Shown piece by piece: positions 1-7,727 of a stretch of DNA of 64,000 nucleotides. The stretch is taken from NCBI RefSeq assembly GCF_014198605.1, contig NZ_JACIHU010000002.1; one strand, 5' to 3'. Position numbers and translations under genes: made by a program. This stretch comes from Rhizobium etli_C (GTDB taxonomy: Bacteria > Pseudomonadota > Alphaproteobacteria > Rhizobiales > Rhizobiaceae). Position 1 is the stretch's first letter; each line of letters begins with the position of its first letter. Under the pieces are notes generated by a model. That model had not been told where the DNA came from, searched no databases, and worked only from the letters and a program-made list of their open reading frames with translations.

Positions 1-815
1 GGTGCAGGCACAAGCCAGGACGGTCGAAATTTGAGGATAGCGACCAGAGCGACGATCAGCGGACCTAAAATGCTTATGAAGGGGAGAAAGTGATCGGAAA
101 GCCACCACTGTATCCGCTTCCCGGTTGTTACAATCACAAAGGTCCCTGCGGGATATTCGATCTCGATATCAGGCAGGACTCTATCCCCCTTGCCTGCTGG
201 AATAGACACCAAGAGCTCATTCGGCGCGCTGCGCGTGACGTCATAGGCCTCCGCCCGATCCTGTTGCGAAGGGCGTAACGTTCCGCCCGGCGGCAGCTTC
301 AGGGTCAGCGTTTTTTTGGCTCCCTGGCCATGCACGCGGCCCATATAGGCCGGCAGGAAGAGAATCTCGCGGTCGCCTTCCTGGCGAACCAGGCGTCCGA
401 GCCAGTAAGCGATCTGGATCTTTGTAGGAACCTTGGGCAGATCTGCAGAGCAACTTTTGCAGTGCTCCATTCCTATATAAATCGAATAGCCCGGCACATT
501 GTTTTCCATCGAAAAATATTCGTCGAGTCCGCCGCGCCGAGCTGCGGCCAGTTGGAAATCGCGCCAGTGAACACCACCTGACGCGTCCGTGAAACGTTGA
601 GGAATATCAACGTAAACGCCGCCGTAATTTTCCGCCCTTTTGACCGCGATGTCGAAGACCTCCGACACAAAGGCAGTGCCGTCGGTGTAGACCTCAACCG
701 TGCTGTTTGCGGATTGGACGGTGAACTCTTGGTCGAAATTGCTGCACGAGGTCAGGACGACCATCATGGCGCATATGATGGGCCATGATAAAAGGCGTAA
801 CGTCCTGGAGGGCAA
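1..815 (-). CDS. DUF2207-like membrane lipoprotein, 3' end cut by window edge
   Basis: The minus strand is open from a TTG at 815 through the left edge without a stop, giving about 271 residues. The first ~25 residues form a hydrophobic signal ending in a lipobox-like LTSC, followed by SNFDQE. The next ~200 residues carry short motifs (YVDIP, YSIYIG, ILFLPAY) that resemble the extracellular beta domain of DUF2207 membrane proteins, and a hydrophobic segment (FISILGPLIVALVAIL) lies just before the edge. ATG codons at 767 and 764 are alternative starts but would cut into the signal peptide. It lies downstream of the kinase gene on the same strand, after a ~220-base AT-rich gap. The molecular function of the family is not known. 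The reading frame is certain; the family call is by eye. Confidence 0.6.
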   Translation of the reverse strand, partial: MPSRTLRLLSWPIICAMMVVLTSCSNFDQEFTVQSANSTVEVYTDGTAFVSEVFDIAVKRAENYGGVYVDIPQRFTDASGGVHWRDFQLAAARRGGLDEYFSMENNVPGYSIYIGMEHCKSCSADLPKVPTKIQIAYWLGRLVRQEGDREILFLPAYMGRVHGQGAKKTLTLKLPPGGTLRPSQQDRAEAYDVTRSAPNELLVSIPAGKGDRVLPDIEIEYPAGTFVIVTTGKRIQWWLSDHFLPFISILGPLIVALVAILKFRPSWLVPA

Positions 816-1033
816 ATTCTCAAATGAAAGTCTAAAGTAAAAAATATTGCTCTTCAAAAGAGATACCAAAGCTTACGTTATCGTAACACCAGAGATGACA
901 ACGTAGTGATGGTTTACGCAATACAAAAGAAGCCTGGCCCCTGGAGCGACGGATTTTTTTAGACAGGCCTCGCTCGTGAGATTGACGCCGCCGGCATCAT
1001 GAAGACGACATGGAGTGTAGGAGCGGGCTATCG
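816..1033. other. AT-rich intergenic region
   Basis: This 218-base stretch between the DUF2207-like gene and the kinase gene is clearly richer in A and T than its surroundings, as expected of a promoter region for the downstream minus-strand gene. It contains a short perfect inverted repeat TTACG-TTAT-CGTAA around 874-887. I see no convincing ORF or terminator. Confidence 0.3.
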
Positions 1034-1585
1034 TCAGACACCGATATGCGCGAGGATCCGGGCCGCCGTCAGGTCCGGCGAAAGCTCCGTCGTATCAATT
1101 TCGACTGTGTGTTCAGCCAGCCCGCGCAACAGTTTATAATTTGCCCGGAGCTGTTGCAGCTTCGCCGTATCTGTCAGCTTGAGAGCCTCGGACCGGCCCG
1201 GCGAGACGAGGCGCCTGGCATTCTCCTCCGGCGCGCAATCGAGGAGAACCGCGACCAGATCCGCGCCTCTGGCGGCAGCCAGATCGAGATAGCAGGAGAA
1301 CATCGCACTATCTTGCTCGTCATCCGCAAGAGCATCGGTAAAGACGAAGCTTTCAGCCGGATCGGCGCGCACAGCATGGTCGAAAACCGCCCGCCGAATC
1401 TGCTCGCGCAGTGATGCATGCAGAGGGTTGCCGCGAGCGAAAAGAGCCTCTGCTGGATTTAGCAGCATGTGATTGTCGATGAGCCGCGCGCCAAGCCTTT
1501 TCGCCAGCAAGCGACCGACCGTCAGCTTGCCGGTGCCTGGCCAGCCGTTGATGTGGACGATACGGCTGGCAGGCTTTTGCGTCAC
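1034..1585 (-). CDS. AAA / P-loop small-molecule kinase-like protein
   Basis: A 183-residue protein with an N-terminal Walker A motif (GWPGTGKLT, about residues 13-21) preceded by a beta strand RIVHIN, typical of small AAA_33 / nucleoside-kinase-like ATPases. A later acidic stretch, VFTDALADDEQD, and LLDCAPEENARRL fit the kinase core. The open frame extends further upstream into glyQ, but the GTG at 1585 overlaps the glyQ stop codon as GTGA and removes the out-of-frame extension, so I take it as the start. Translation is probably coupled to glyQ. The substrate cannot be read from sequence; chloramphenicol phosphotransferase-like, shikimate-kinase-like or RNA-end kinases are alternatives. Confidence 0.75.
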   Translation of the reverse strand: MTQKPASRIVHINGWPGTGKLTVGRLLAKRLGARLIDNHMLLNPAEALFARGNPLHASLREQIRRAVFDHAVRADPAESFVFTDALADDEQDSAMFSCYLDLAAARGADLVAVLLDCAPEENARRLVSPGRSEALKLTDTAKLQQLRANYKLLRGLAEHTVEIDTTELSPDLTAARILAHIGV

Positions 1586-2583
1586 GCCGCCTCTTTCGAC
1601 AGGTTGACGCCACCCGCATCGGTCAGCAGGAAGGCTTCGCCGCAGGCTTTTGCGAGCGTTCGCACCCGCAGGATATAACTCTGGCGTTCGGTCACCGAGA
1701 TGACGCCGCGGGCATCGAGCAGGTTGAAGACGTGGCTGGCCTTGATGCACTGGTCGTAGGCCGGGAAGACGCATTTGTGCAGGCGCTGGTTGGCGCTGTC
1801 GTCAGGTGCCCCGGCATCGAGCAGCGCCCGGCACTCCTTCTCGGCATCGACGAAGTGGCGATGCAGCATTTCGGTGTTGGCGAATTCGAAATTGTGACGC
1901 GAATATTCCTGCTCGGCCTGCAGGAAGACATCGCCGTAGCTGATCTTCTCATCGCCCTCGCGGCCGTTGAAGTTCAAGTCGTAGACATTGTCGACGCCCT
2001 GGACATACATGGCGAGGCGCTCGAGACCATAGGTCAGCTCACCGGCGACCGGCGCGCATTCGATGCCGCAGACCTGCTGGAAATAGGTGAACTGCGAGAC
2101 CTCCATGCCGTCGCACCAGCACTCCCAGCCGAGGCCCCAGGCGCCGAGCGTCGGGCTTTCCCAATCATCCTCGACGAAGCGGATGTCGTGCAGCAGCGGA
2201 TCGAGGCCGATCGCCGCCAGCGAGCCGAGGTAAAGTTCCTGCAGGTTGGGCGGGTTCGGCTTCAGGATGACCTGGTACTGGTAATAATGCTGCAGGCGGT
2301 TCGGGTTTTCGCCATAGCGGCCGTCCGAAGGGCGGCGGGAGGGCTGGACGTAAGCCGCCTTCCAAGGCTTCGGCCCGAGGGCGCGCAGCGTGGTGGCCGG
2401 GTGGAAGGTGCCGGCGCCGACTTCCATGTCGTAAGGCTGCAGCACCGCGCAACCCTTGTCCGCCCAGTAGCTATGCAGGGTCAGGATCAGCGCCTGGAAG
2501 GAGCGCTTCGGGTTCATGTGGTCTGGGATGGCTGACATCGACGGCACCGATTGCTTGGGGATTATCGGCGCGACAGGTGCCAT
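1582..2583 (-). CDS. glyQ: Glycyl-tRNA synthetase alpha subunit
   Basis: GlyQ is the catalytic alpha chain of the bacterial alpha2-beta2 glycyl-tRNA synthetase, which charges tRNA-Gly in the cytoplasm. The 333-residue frame contains the family signatures FQALILTLHSYWADKGC, GAGTFHPATTLRALGP, QPSRRPSDGRYGENPNR and WEVWCDG-like WECWCDGMEVSQFTYFQQ over nearly its full length. The frame starts at 2583, but the conserved region begins after an internal ATG at 2538 (MSAIPDHMNPKRSF), which would give about 318 residues, closer to the usual length. The glyS partner is not in the window and is expected further left. It is preceded on the same strand by the S49 peptidase and a small membrane protein, and overlapped by the kinase gene. 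Confidence 0.95.
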   Translation of the reverse strand: MAPVAPIIPKQSVPSMSAIPDHMNPKRSFQALILTLHSYWADKGCAVLQPYDMEVGAGTFHPATTLRALGPKPWKAAYVQPSRRPSDGRYGENPNRLQHYYQYQVILKPNPPNLQELYLGSLAAIGLDPLLHDIRFVEDDWESPTLGAWGLGWECWCDGMEVSQFTYFQQVCGIECAPVAGELTYGLERLAMYVQGVDNVYDLNFNGREGDEKISYGDVFLQAEQEYSRHNFEFANTEMLHRHFVDAEKECRALLDAGAPDDSANQRLHKCVFPAYDQCIKASHVFNLLDARGVISVTERQSYILRVRTLAKACGEAFLLTDAGGVNLSKEAA

Positions 2584-2630
2584 GGAGGGCGGCAGGGGTC
2601 AAGGGTTTTGCGGCGGTCGCGAGATCTAAG

Positions 2631-2761
2631 ACCCCTCCCCAACCAAGGGGGAGGGACTAACCCGGAGCGCCTGCCTCGCTCCTCCCGAAACGTCGAATAT
2701 CTGGAACGCGAGTGCGGCAAGTTAAGCCCCTCCCCCTTGTGGGGAGGGGTTGGGGAGGGGT
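2631..2761. repeat. Paired inverted CT/GA-rich palindromic repeats (family A, copy 1)
   Basis: Two inverted copies of a unit of the form ACCCCTCCCCAACC...GGGGAGGG lie at 2631-2656 and 2726-2761, enclosing about 70 bases. The same arrangement recurs at 62966-63119, and both elements continue with GGACTAACCCG just inside the left arm. This matches short dispersed intergenic repeats common in Rhizobium. It sits between glyQ and the upstream small membrane protein gene and could fold into a large hairpin. Confidence 0.75.
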
Positions 2762-2804
2762 CTAGGATGCCGGATGGGGCAGAGCAGTGGCGACGCCCTT
2801 AATT

Positions 2805-2996
2805 TTATTCCTCATCCCGCTTCAACCGATATTCCCCGGTCACGGGATCCTTGACCAGCGTGCCGATCGCGCCGGTCTGGCGCTCCTTTTCGGCGCGGCG
2901 TGATTTTTCGGCGAGCTTGCGGGCATCGGAGACGAAGCGGCGGTAGAGCCACCAGGCCGAAAAGACCAGGACCAGGATGGTGATAAGCTGTGCCAT
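2805..2996 (-). CDS. Small single-span membrane protein, hypothetical
   Basis: A 63-residue protein with one N-terminal hydrophobic helix (LITILVLVFSAWWLYRRF), then a charged, probably coiled segment rich in Lys, Arg and Glu, and a C-terminal LVKDPVTGEYRLKRDEE. That last stretch resembles the small 'PP-loop/zinc-ribbon lost' proteins found next to S49 peptidases in rhizobia, but I cannot assign a family. It lies 18 bases after the S49 peptidase gene on the same strand and is almost certainly co-transcribed with it. No catalytic motif is visible. Confidence 0.75.
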   Translation of the reverse strand: MAQLITILVLVFSAWWLYRRFVSDARKLAEKSRRAEKERQTGAIGTLVKDPVTGEYRLKRDEE

Positions 2997-3014
2997 GCCC
3001 CTCTCTTGCTCCTC

Positions 3015-3875
3015 TCAAAGCCCGAAGCGGCTCCACAATGCTCTCTCTTCCGCCGCTTCGACAAGCCCCGTCGCGAGTCCCGATGCGGCGCCCTCGAGCG
3101 AGACCGGCGACACGCCGGGGATGCGGCGGCCGAGCAGGCCGCGGCTGCCGGTGACGAGCTCAAGCTTCGTCTTCTGGCCGTAGCGCCGCTTCAGCTCCTG
3201 GCGCATGTCGCCGAGGCCGTCGACGAGGCCGAGTTCGAGGCCGCGGGTGCCGCTCCAGAACAGGCCGGAAAAGACGGTCGCGTCATCCTTCAGCTTGCCG
3301 GCGCGGCGCTCGCGCACCATCGAGATGAAGACCTGATGGATCTCGAGCTGCAGGCTCTTCAGATATTCGATGTCCTTTTCCTTTTCCGGCTGGAACGGAT
3401 CGAGGATCACCTTGTTTTCGCCCGCCGTATAGACGCGGCGCTCGACGCCGATCTTCTTCAGGAGTTCGGGAAAGCCGAAACCGCCGGAGACGACGCCGAT
3501 CGAACCGACAATCGAGGTGGCGTCGGCGATGATCTCATCGCCGGCAAGCGCGATCATATAGCCGCCGGAGGCGGCGACGTCCTCGACGAAGACCAGAACC
3601 TTCTTCTGCTTCTCGCGGGCAAGCTCGCGGATGCGGGTGAAGATCAGCCGGGACTGGACGGGCGAGCCGCCCGGCGAGTTGATCGAAATGGCAACCGCCG
3701 GCGAGCCCTTCATGGCGAAGGCCTTTTCCAGAACCGGAGCGACATTGGCGAGATTGAGGGTCGGCCGGAACTGGCCGCCGCCGCTGATGATCGCGCCCTG
3801 CAATCTGACAACCGGGATGGTGACGCCCTCCTTGCGGAACCGTTTCGGCAGCAATTTTTTCCAGAATCCGGCCAT
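3015..3875 (-). CDS. S49 family signal peptide peptidase / protease (SohB/SppA-like)
   Basis: This 286-residue protein is a short, single-domain S49 serine protease. The core motifs are in order: SINSPGGSPVQS (about 65-76), the nucleophile region DVAASGGYMIA with Ser103, GSIGVVSG (124-131) and TAGENKVILDPF, in which Lys155 is the expected general base of the Ser-Lys dyad. The N-terminus is weakly hydrophobic (VTIPVVRLQGAII), so the enzyme is probably membrane-associated and acts on cleaved signal peptides or small membrane proteins. It heads the minus-strand run toward the small membrane protein and glyQ. SppA and SohB cannot be separated confidently; the single-domain length favours the SohB/SppA-36K type. 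Confidence 0.9.
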   Translation of the reverse strand: MAGFWKKLLPKRFRKEGVTIPVVRLQGAIISGGGQFRPTLNLANVAPVLEKAFAMKGSPAVAISINSPGGSPVQSRLIFTRIRELAREKQKKVLVFVEDVAASGGYMIALAGDEIIADATSIVGSIGVVSGGFGFPELLKKIGVERRVYTAGENKVILDPFQPEKEKDIEYLKSLQLEIHQVFISMVRERRAGKLKDDATVFSGLFWSGTRGLELGLVDGLGDMRQELKRRYGQKTKLELVTGSRGLLGRRIPGVSPVSLEGAASGLATGLVEAAEERALWSRFGL

Positions 3876-3995
3876 TTCCCATCCTTCGCTTCGGGTCGCC
3901 CGATCGTCAATCTACGATCGGCATCCATGTATGCGCTGGAACGACAAACGCAATGGCCGCGTTTGCAAAACATCGAGAATGGCCTTTCTTGTTGC

Positions 3996-4016
3996 GAATG
4001 ACTTGCATTATCATTC
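3996..4016. promoter_or_regulatory. Candidate Fur/Mur-type operator upstream of mntH
   Basis: A 21-base dyad GAATGA-N9-TCATTC lies 43 bases before the mntH start. It resembles the AATGA...TCATT core of Fur-family boxes. In rhizobia mntH is known to be controlled by the Fur-family regulator Mur in response to manganese, so the position is sensible. A loose -35/-10 pair (TTGCAT 4003-4008, CATAGT 4025-4030, spacing 16) overlaps the dyad, which would suit repression. This is inference from symmetry and position only. Confidence 0.5.
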
Positions 4017-4058
4017 TAACTCGTCATAGTGTGCTCACGAGAAACAGGTGGAAATGGC

Positions 4059-5399
4059 ATGGACGCCCTCAACCCCAAGGTAACAAGCGGCTGGCGGCAC
4101 GAACGCGGCGAGGCGTCGCTGTCGGATGTCTACCGCACGGTCGGAACCGGGCGTCACAGCTCGCGGTGGCGCAGGGCGGCAGCCTTTGCCGGGCCGGGCT
4201 ATATGGTCGCGGTCGGCTATATGGACCCCGGCAATTGGGCGACCTCGCTCGCCGGCGGCTCGAAATTCGGCTATGCGCTGCTCACCGTCGCACTGCTTTC
4301 CAACCTGATGGCGATCGTCCTGCAATCGCTCTGCGCCCGCTTGGCGATCGCCTCGGGCCGCGACCTTGCGCAGGCCTGTCGCGACGCCTTTCCGAAATGG
4401 GTGTCGGTGCCGCTCTGGGCCTTCGCCGAAATCGCCATCATCGCCACCGACATCGCCGAGGTGATCGGCACGGCGATCGGCCTCAATCTGCTGATGGGCA
4501 TTCCGCTCGAACTCGGCGTTCTCATCACCGCGCTCGACGTCTTCGTCATCCTCTTCCTGCAGAAACTCGGTTTCCGCTGGGTGGAAGCCTTCATCATCGC
4601 GCTGCTCGGCGTCATCGCGCTCTGCTTCGGCGTGCAGATTCTGCTTGCCGACCCGCAATGGGGCGCCGTCATCACCGGCTTCTTCCCGACCACCGAGATC
4701 GTCACCAATCCTGAGATGCTTTATCTCGCTCTCGGCATTCTCGGCGCGACTGTCATGCCGCACAATCTCTATCTCCACTCCGGCATCGTGCAGACGCGGG
4801 CCTACGGCCATACGGTTCCCGAAAAGAAGGAGGCGCTGACCTATGCGACGATCGACTCGACGGTCGCGCTCTGCTTCGCGCTGCTGATCAACGCCTCGAT
4901 CCTGATCCTGGCCGCTGCCGCCTTCAATGCGCATGGCAGGACCGACATCGTCGAACTCGGCGAGGCGCATTCGCTGCTGTCGCCGCTGCTCGGTCTCGCC
5001 ATCGCGCCGACGCTGTTCGGCATAGCGCTGCTCTGCTGCGGTCTCAACTCGACGGTGACGGCGACGCTTGCCGGCCAGATCGTCATGGAAGGCTTCCTCA
5101 AGATTAGGCTGCAGCCGTGGATGCGCCGGCTGATCACCCGCGCCATCGCCATCGTGCCGGCGGCGATCGTTACCATCTGGTATGGCGACCAGGGCACGGC
5201 GGAGCTTTTGATCCTGACACAGGTGGTGCTCAGCCTGCAGCTTTCCTTCGCCGTCTTCCCGCTCGTGATGTTCACCGCCAGCAAGGCCAAGATGGGCGAA
5301 CTTGTGGCGCCGCGCTGGCTGAGCGGCATCGCCTATCTGATCGCCGTCGTCATCGCCGGGCTGAACGTCAAGCTGCTCATTGACTTCGTCACCGGCTAG
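4059..5399 (+). CDS. mntH: Nramp-family Mn2+/divalent cation:H+ symporter MntH
   Basis: A 446-residue integral membrane protein of the Nramp family that imports Mn2+ (and possibly Fe2+) with protons. The metal-binding motif of helix 1, DPGN, is at about 56-59, and the helix 6 motif MPHN is at about 233-236; around them are the expected ~11 hydrophobic segments. The open frame begins at 4029, but ATG 4059 is preferred because AGGTGG (4046-4051) stands 7 bases before it. It is the only plus-strand gene in an otherwise minus-strand stretch (1-6471), flanked by a Fur-like dyad upstream and a dispersed repeat downstream, suggesting it was inserted into an older gene order. Confidence 0.93.
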   Translation: MDALNPKVTSGWRHERGEASLSDVYRTVGTGRHSSRWRRAAAFAGPGYMVAVGYMDPGNWATSLAGGSKFGYALLTVALLSNLMAIVLQSLCARLAIASGRDLAQACRDAFPKWVSVPLWAFAEIAIIATDIAEVIGTAIGLNLLMGIPLELGVLITALDVFVILFLQKLGFRWVEAFIIALLGVIALCFGVQILLADPQWGAVITGFFPTTEIVTNPEMLYLALGILGATVMPHNLYLHSGIVQTRAYGHTVPEKKEALTYATIDSTVALCFALLINASILILAAAAFNAHGRTDIVELGEAHSLLSPLLGLAIAPTLFGIALLCCGLNSTVTATLAGQIVMEGFLKIRLQPWMRRLITRAIAIVPAAIVTIWYGDQGTAELLILTQVVLSLQLSFAVFPLVMFTASKAKMGELVAPRWLSGIAYLIAVVIAGLNVKLLIDFVTG

Positions 5400-5402
5400 A
5401 AC

Positions 5403-5446
5403 AGGATGTCGTCCGAAAACCGCTCACCCTTTTCGGCATCATGCTC
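5403..5446. repeat. Short rhizobial intergenic repeat (family D)
   Basis: The segment reads GATGTCGTCCGAAAACCGC followed by TCACCCTTTTCGGCATCATGCTC. The outer GATGTCG / CGGCATC and the inner CGAAAA / TTTTCGG parts form an imperfect palindrome. I recognise this motif as a dispersed intergenic repeat of Rhizobium genomes. It fills most of the 39-base gap between the convergent mntH and trmN6-like genes and overlaps the end of the latter. It may serve as a terminator-like structure for both. Confidence 0.55.
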
Positions 5447-6236
5447 TGGCCGCTGAGGTACGAAGCCGGGCATAGGCCGCCCGGCCATTGTTGAAATCGT
5501 CGACGAGAGGTGAGAACTTGTGGCTCCCCTCTTCGTGCATGAAGAGCGGAGCGCGCAGCGACAGTCGCGCCCGAGAACCCTTGATTGCAGTCACCAGAAT
5601 GCGCACGGCGTTTTCACCCTCGCGCGGATGGATGGCTGTCATTTCGATGCCGCCGAAGCGCCGGCCGCAGGCATCGATGATCTCGGCGATCGATTGGGGC
5701 CTGGCGATCAGCGACAATTGTCCGCCCGGGATCATGATGGCGCCGGCCGTGCGGATCCAGCTTTCGAACAGGCCGTCGGTCATCGCATGGGCTTCGGCCT
5801 TCAGCGCATCGGGCGTGCGACGGTCGCCGGCATCGTTGAAGGGCGGGTTCATGATGACGTGGTGGAAGCTCTCATCGGTAAGGCCGGCATCGTTGCGCGC
5901 CTTGGCGGTCAGCGCCACATCCGCCTCGACGACACTGACGCGGCCGGCGAGATGGGCATTTTCGGGCAGGAGGATGCTGCGACGGGCATAGTCGGCCATT
6001 TCGGCCGACCGCTCGAACAGCACCACGTCCGCATTGGTGAGGCGCGAGGCAACGGCAAGGCCGGCCGCACCGGCGCCGGCGCCGAGATCGGCCACCCGGA
6101 CCGGGCGATCGTCGGCGACGAGGGCGGCAAGCAGCATCGCATCCATGCCGGCGCGATGGCCCCTGCCCTTCGGCTGCACCAGATGAAAGGCGCCGCGATG
6201 GAAGGCATCGATGGTTTGGGCAGGCTCCCCGGTCAT
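5439..6236 (-). CDS. TrmN6-like tRNA1(Val) (adenine-37-N6) methyltransferase
   Basis: A 265-residue class I SAM-dependent methyltransferase. The SAM loop DLGAGAG is at 50-56, the acidic strand end LFERSAEM follows at 73-80, and the catalytic N6-adenine motif NPPF is at 130-133. The N-terminus (GAFHLVQPKGRGHRAGMDAMLLAA) matches the substrate-binding start of the YfiC/TrmN6 group, which methylates A37 of tRNA1(Val). A ribosomal methyltransferase of the RsmC/HemK type is the alternative. It begins 7 bases after the DUF2007 gene on the same strand, so the two are co-transcribed. Length agrees with the family (about 245-260). Confidence 0.85.
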   Translation of the reverse strand: MTGEPAQTIDAFHRGAFHLVQPKGRGHRAGMDAMLLAALVADDRPVRVADLGAGAGAAGLAVASRLTNADVVLFERSAEMADYARRSILLPENAHLAGRVSVVEADVALTAKARNDAGLTDESFHHVIMNPPFNDAGDRRTPDALKAEAHAMTDGLFESWIRTAGAIMIPGGQLSLIARPQSIAEIIDACGRRFGGIEMTAIHPREGENAVRILVTAIKGSRARLSLRAPLFMHEEGSHKFSPLVDDFNNGRAAYARLRTSAARA

Positions 6237-6243
6237 CCCACCC

Positions 6244-6471
6244 TCACCTCCTGTCGCGCAATTCGCCGCCGAGACCGGCGTCGATGAGGATGCGGCGGGC
6301 CTGGTCGGCCATCTCCTCGTCCACCAGCAGCCGGCGCGGCAGCATGCCGAGCGAGCCTTCGAGCACGCTCATGCCCTGATCGGCGATGAAGCAATGAATG
6401 CCGGCATCCTTCATCAGGCTCTCGGCATAGGAGAGCAGAACGGGGTCGTTGGCGCGGATAAGTTCATGCAT
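6244..6471 (-). CDS. DUF2007 domain protein
   Basis: A 75-residue soluble protein: MHELIRANDPVLLSYAESL, then LKDAGIHCFIADQ-like and LLVDEEMADQARRIL. This pattern (a short beta-alpha-beta unit ending in a D-E-x-x-x-A-R motif) is characteristic of DUF2007, annotated as a putative signal-transducing protein, in fact with a GlnB-like ferredoxin-fold. It is the first gene of a two-gene minus-strand operon with the TrmN6-like methyltransferase and is divergent from the polyprenyl synthase gene with an 84-base intergenic region. Its function is not established. Confidence 0.85.
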   Translation of the reverse strand: MHELIRANDPVLLSYAESLMKDAGIHCFIADQGMSVLEGSLGMLPRRLLVDEEMADQARRILIDAGLGGELRDRR

Positions 6472-6555
6472 TTGCCGTCATTTTCCTTCCAATTTCGCTG
6501 TGCGCGACAATTCACCTCTTGCCGCGTCCATCGCCCCTTTCTATTGTCAGCTGCA

Positions 6556-7596
6556 ATGAATGAACAGGAGTCCGGGTCGTTGGGCGTGGTCATACCGCTT
6601 GAAGAAAGCAAAAACAAACTGGCATCCATAAAGCCGTTGGTCGATCTCACCAGGGCGGATATGGAGCGGGTGAACCAGCTCATTCTGTCCAAGGCCGGCT
6701 CCGACGTGCAGATGATCCCCGAAGTGGCGAACCATCTGATCTCGTCCGGCGGCAAGCGGCTGCGGCCGATGCTGACGCTGGCGGCCGCCTCGCTGTTCGA
6801 TTACAGGGGCGAAAATCACGTCAAGCTCGCCACATCGGTCGAGTTCATGCACACGGCGACGCTGCTGCATGACGACGTCGTCGACGAAAGCGACCTGCGC
6901 CGCGGCAAATCGACGGCGCGGATGATCTGGGGCAACCAGGCCAGCGTGCTGGTCGGTGACTTTCTGCTCGGCCAGGCCTTTCGCATGATGGTCGATGTCG
7001 GCTCGCTCGATGCGCTCGACGTTCTGTCTTCCGCCGCCTGCATCATCGCCGAGGGCGAGGTGCTGCAGCTTTCCGTCGCCAAGAACATGGAGACGACCGA
7101 GGACGATTACCTCGCCGTCATCCGCGCCAAGACGGCGGCGCTCTTTGCCGCCGCCGCCGAAGTTGGGCCGATCGTCGCCGAGGCCGGCCGGTCCGGCCGC
7201 AACGCGCTGAAATCCTACGGCATGAATCTGGGGCTCGCGTTCCAGCTCGTCGACGACGCGCTGGATTACGGCGGCAAGGCCGCCGATCTCGGCAAGAATG
7301 TCGGTGACGATTTCCGCGAAGGCAAGATCACGCTGCCCGTCATCCTCGCCTATCGCCGCGGCACGCAGGACGAACGCGCCTTCTGGCGCGATGCGATCGA
7401 GGCCGGCAACAGCAGCGACGCCAATCTGGAAAAAGCCCTCGGGCTGATCACCAAATACGGCACGCTCAGCGACACGATCGGCCGGGCGGTCCATTATGGC
7501 ACGATCGCCCGCGACGCGCTGGCGCCGCTTCCCGATACGGTGTGGAAATCCGCCCTGATGGAAGTGATCGACTTCTGCATCGAGCGCGTCAACTGA
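6556..7596 (+). CDS. ispB: Polyprenyl (octaprenyl/decaprenyl) diphosphate synthase
   Basis: A 346-residue all-trans polyprenyl diphosphate synthase that builds the ubiquinone side chain from FPP and IPP. The two aspartate-rich metal-binding motifs are present: DDVVD at about 106-110 within LLHDDVVDESDLRRG, and DDALD at about 233-237. SGGKRLRPML is the IPP-binding basic motif. The open frame runs upstream to 6211, but that part lies over the antisense DUF2007 gene; ATG 6556 gives the normal family length. Rhizobia make ubiquinone-10, so the product is likely decaprenyl diphosphate, but chain length cannot be read from sequence. It is divergent from the DUF2007/TrmN6 pair. Confidence 0.9.
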   Translation: MNEQESGSLGVVIPLEESKNKLASIKPLVDLTRADMERVNQLILSKAGSDVQMIPEVANHLISSGGKRLRPMLTLAAASLFDYRGENHVKLATSVEFMHTATLLHDDVVDESDLRRGKSTARMIWGNQASVLVGDFLLGQAFRMMVDVGSLDALDVLSSAACIIAEGEVLQLSVAKNMETTEDDYLAVIRAKTAALFAAAAEVGPIVAEAGRSGRNALKSYGMNLGLAFQLVDDALDYGGKAADLGKNVGDDFREGKITLPVILAYRRGTQDERAFWRDAIEAGNSSDANLEKALGLITKYGTLSDTIGRAVHYGTIARDALAPLPDTVWKSALMEVIDFCIERVN

Positions 7597-7727
7597 CCAA
7601 ACGTTCTCGATTGCAGGCTGATTTTCTTGCGGCGCCGCTTCAAAAAAGCCATCCTGTTATGAATCAGTGATCACAACTGATTTGCGACCGGCATCATGGC
7701 CGGGCGCTCTCGAAGAAAGGTTTCCTC

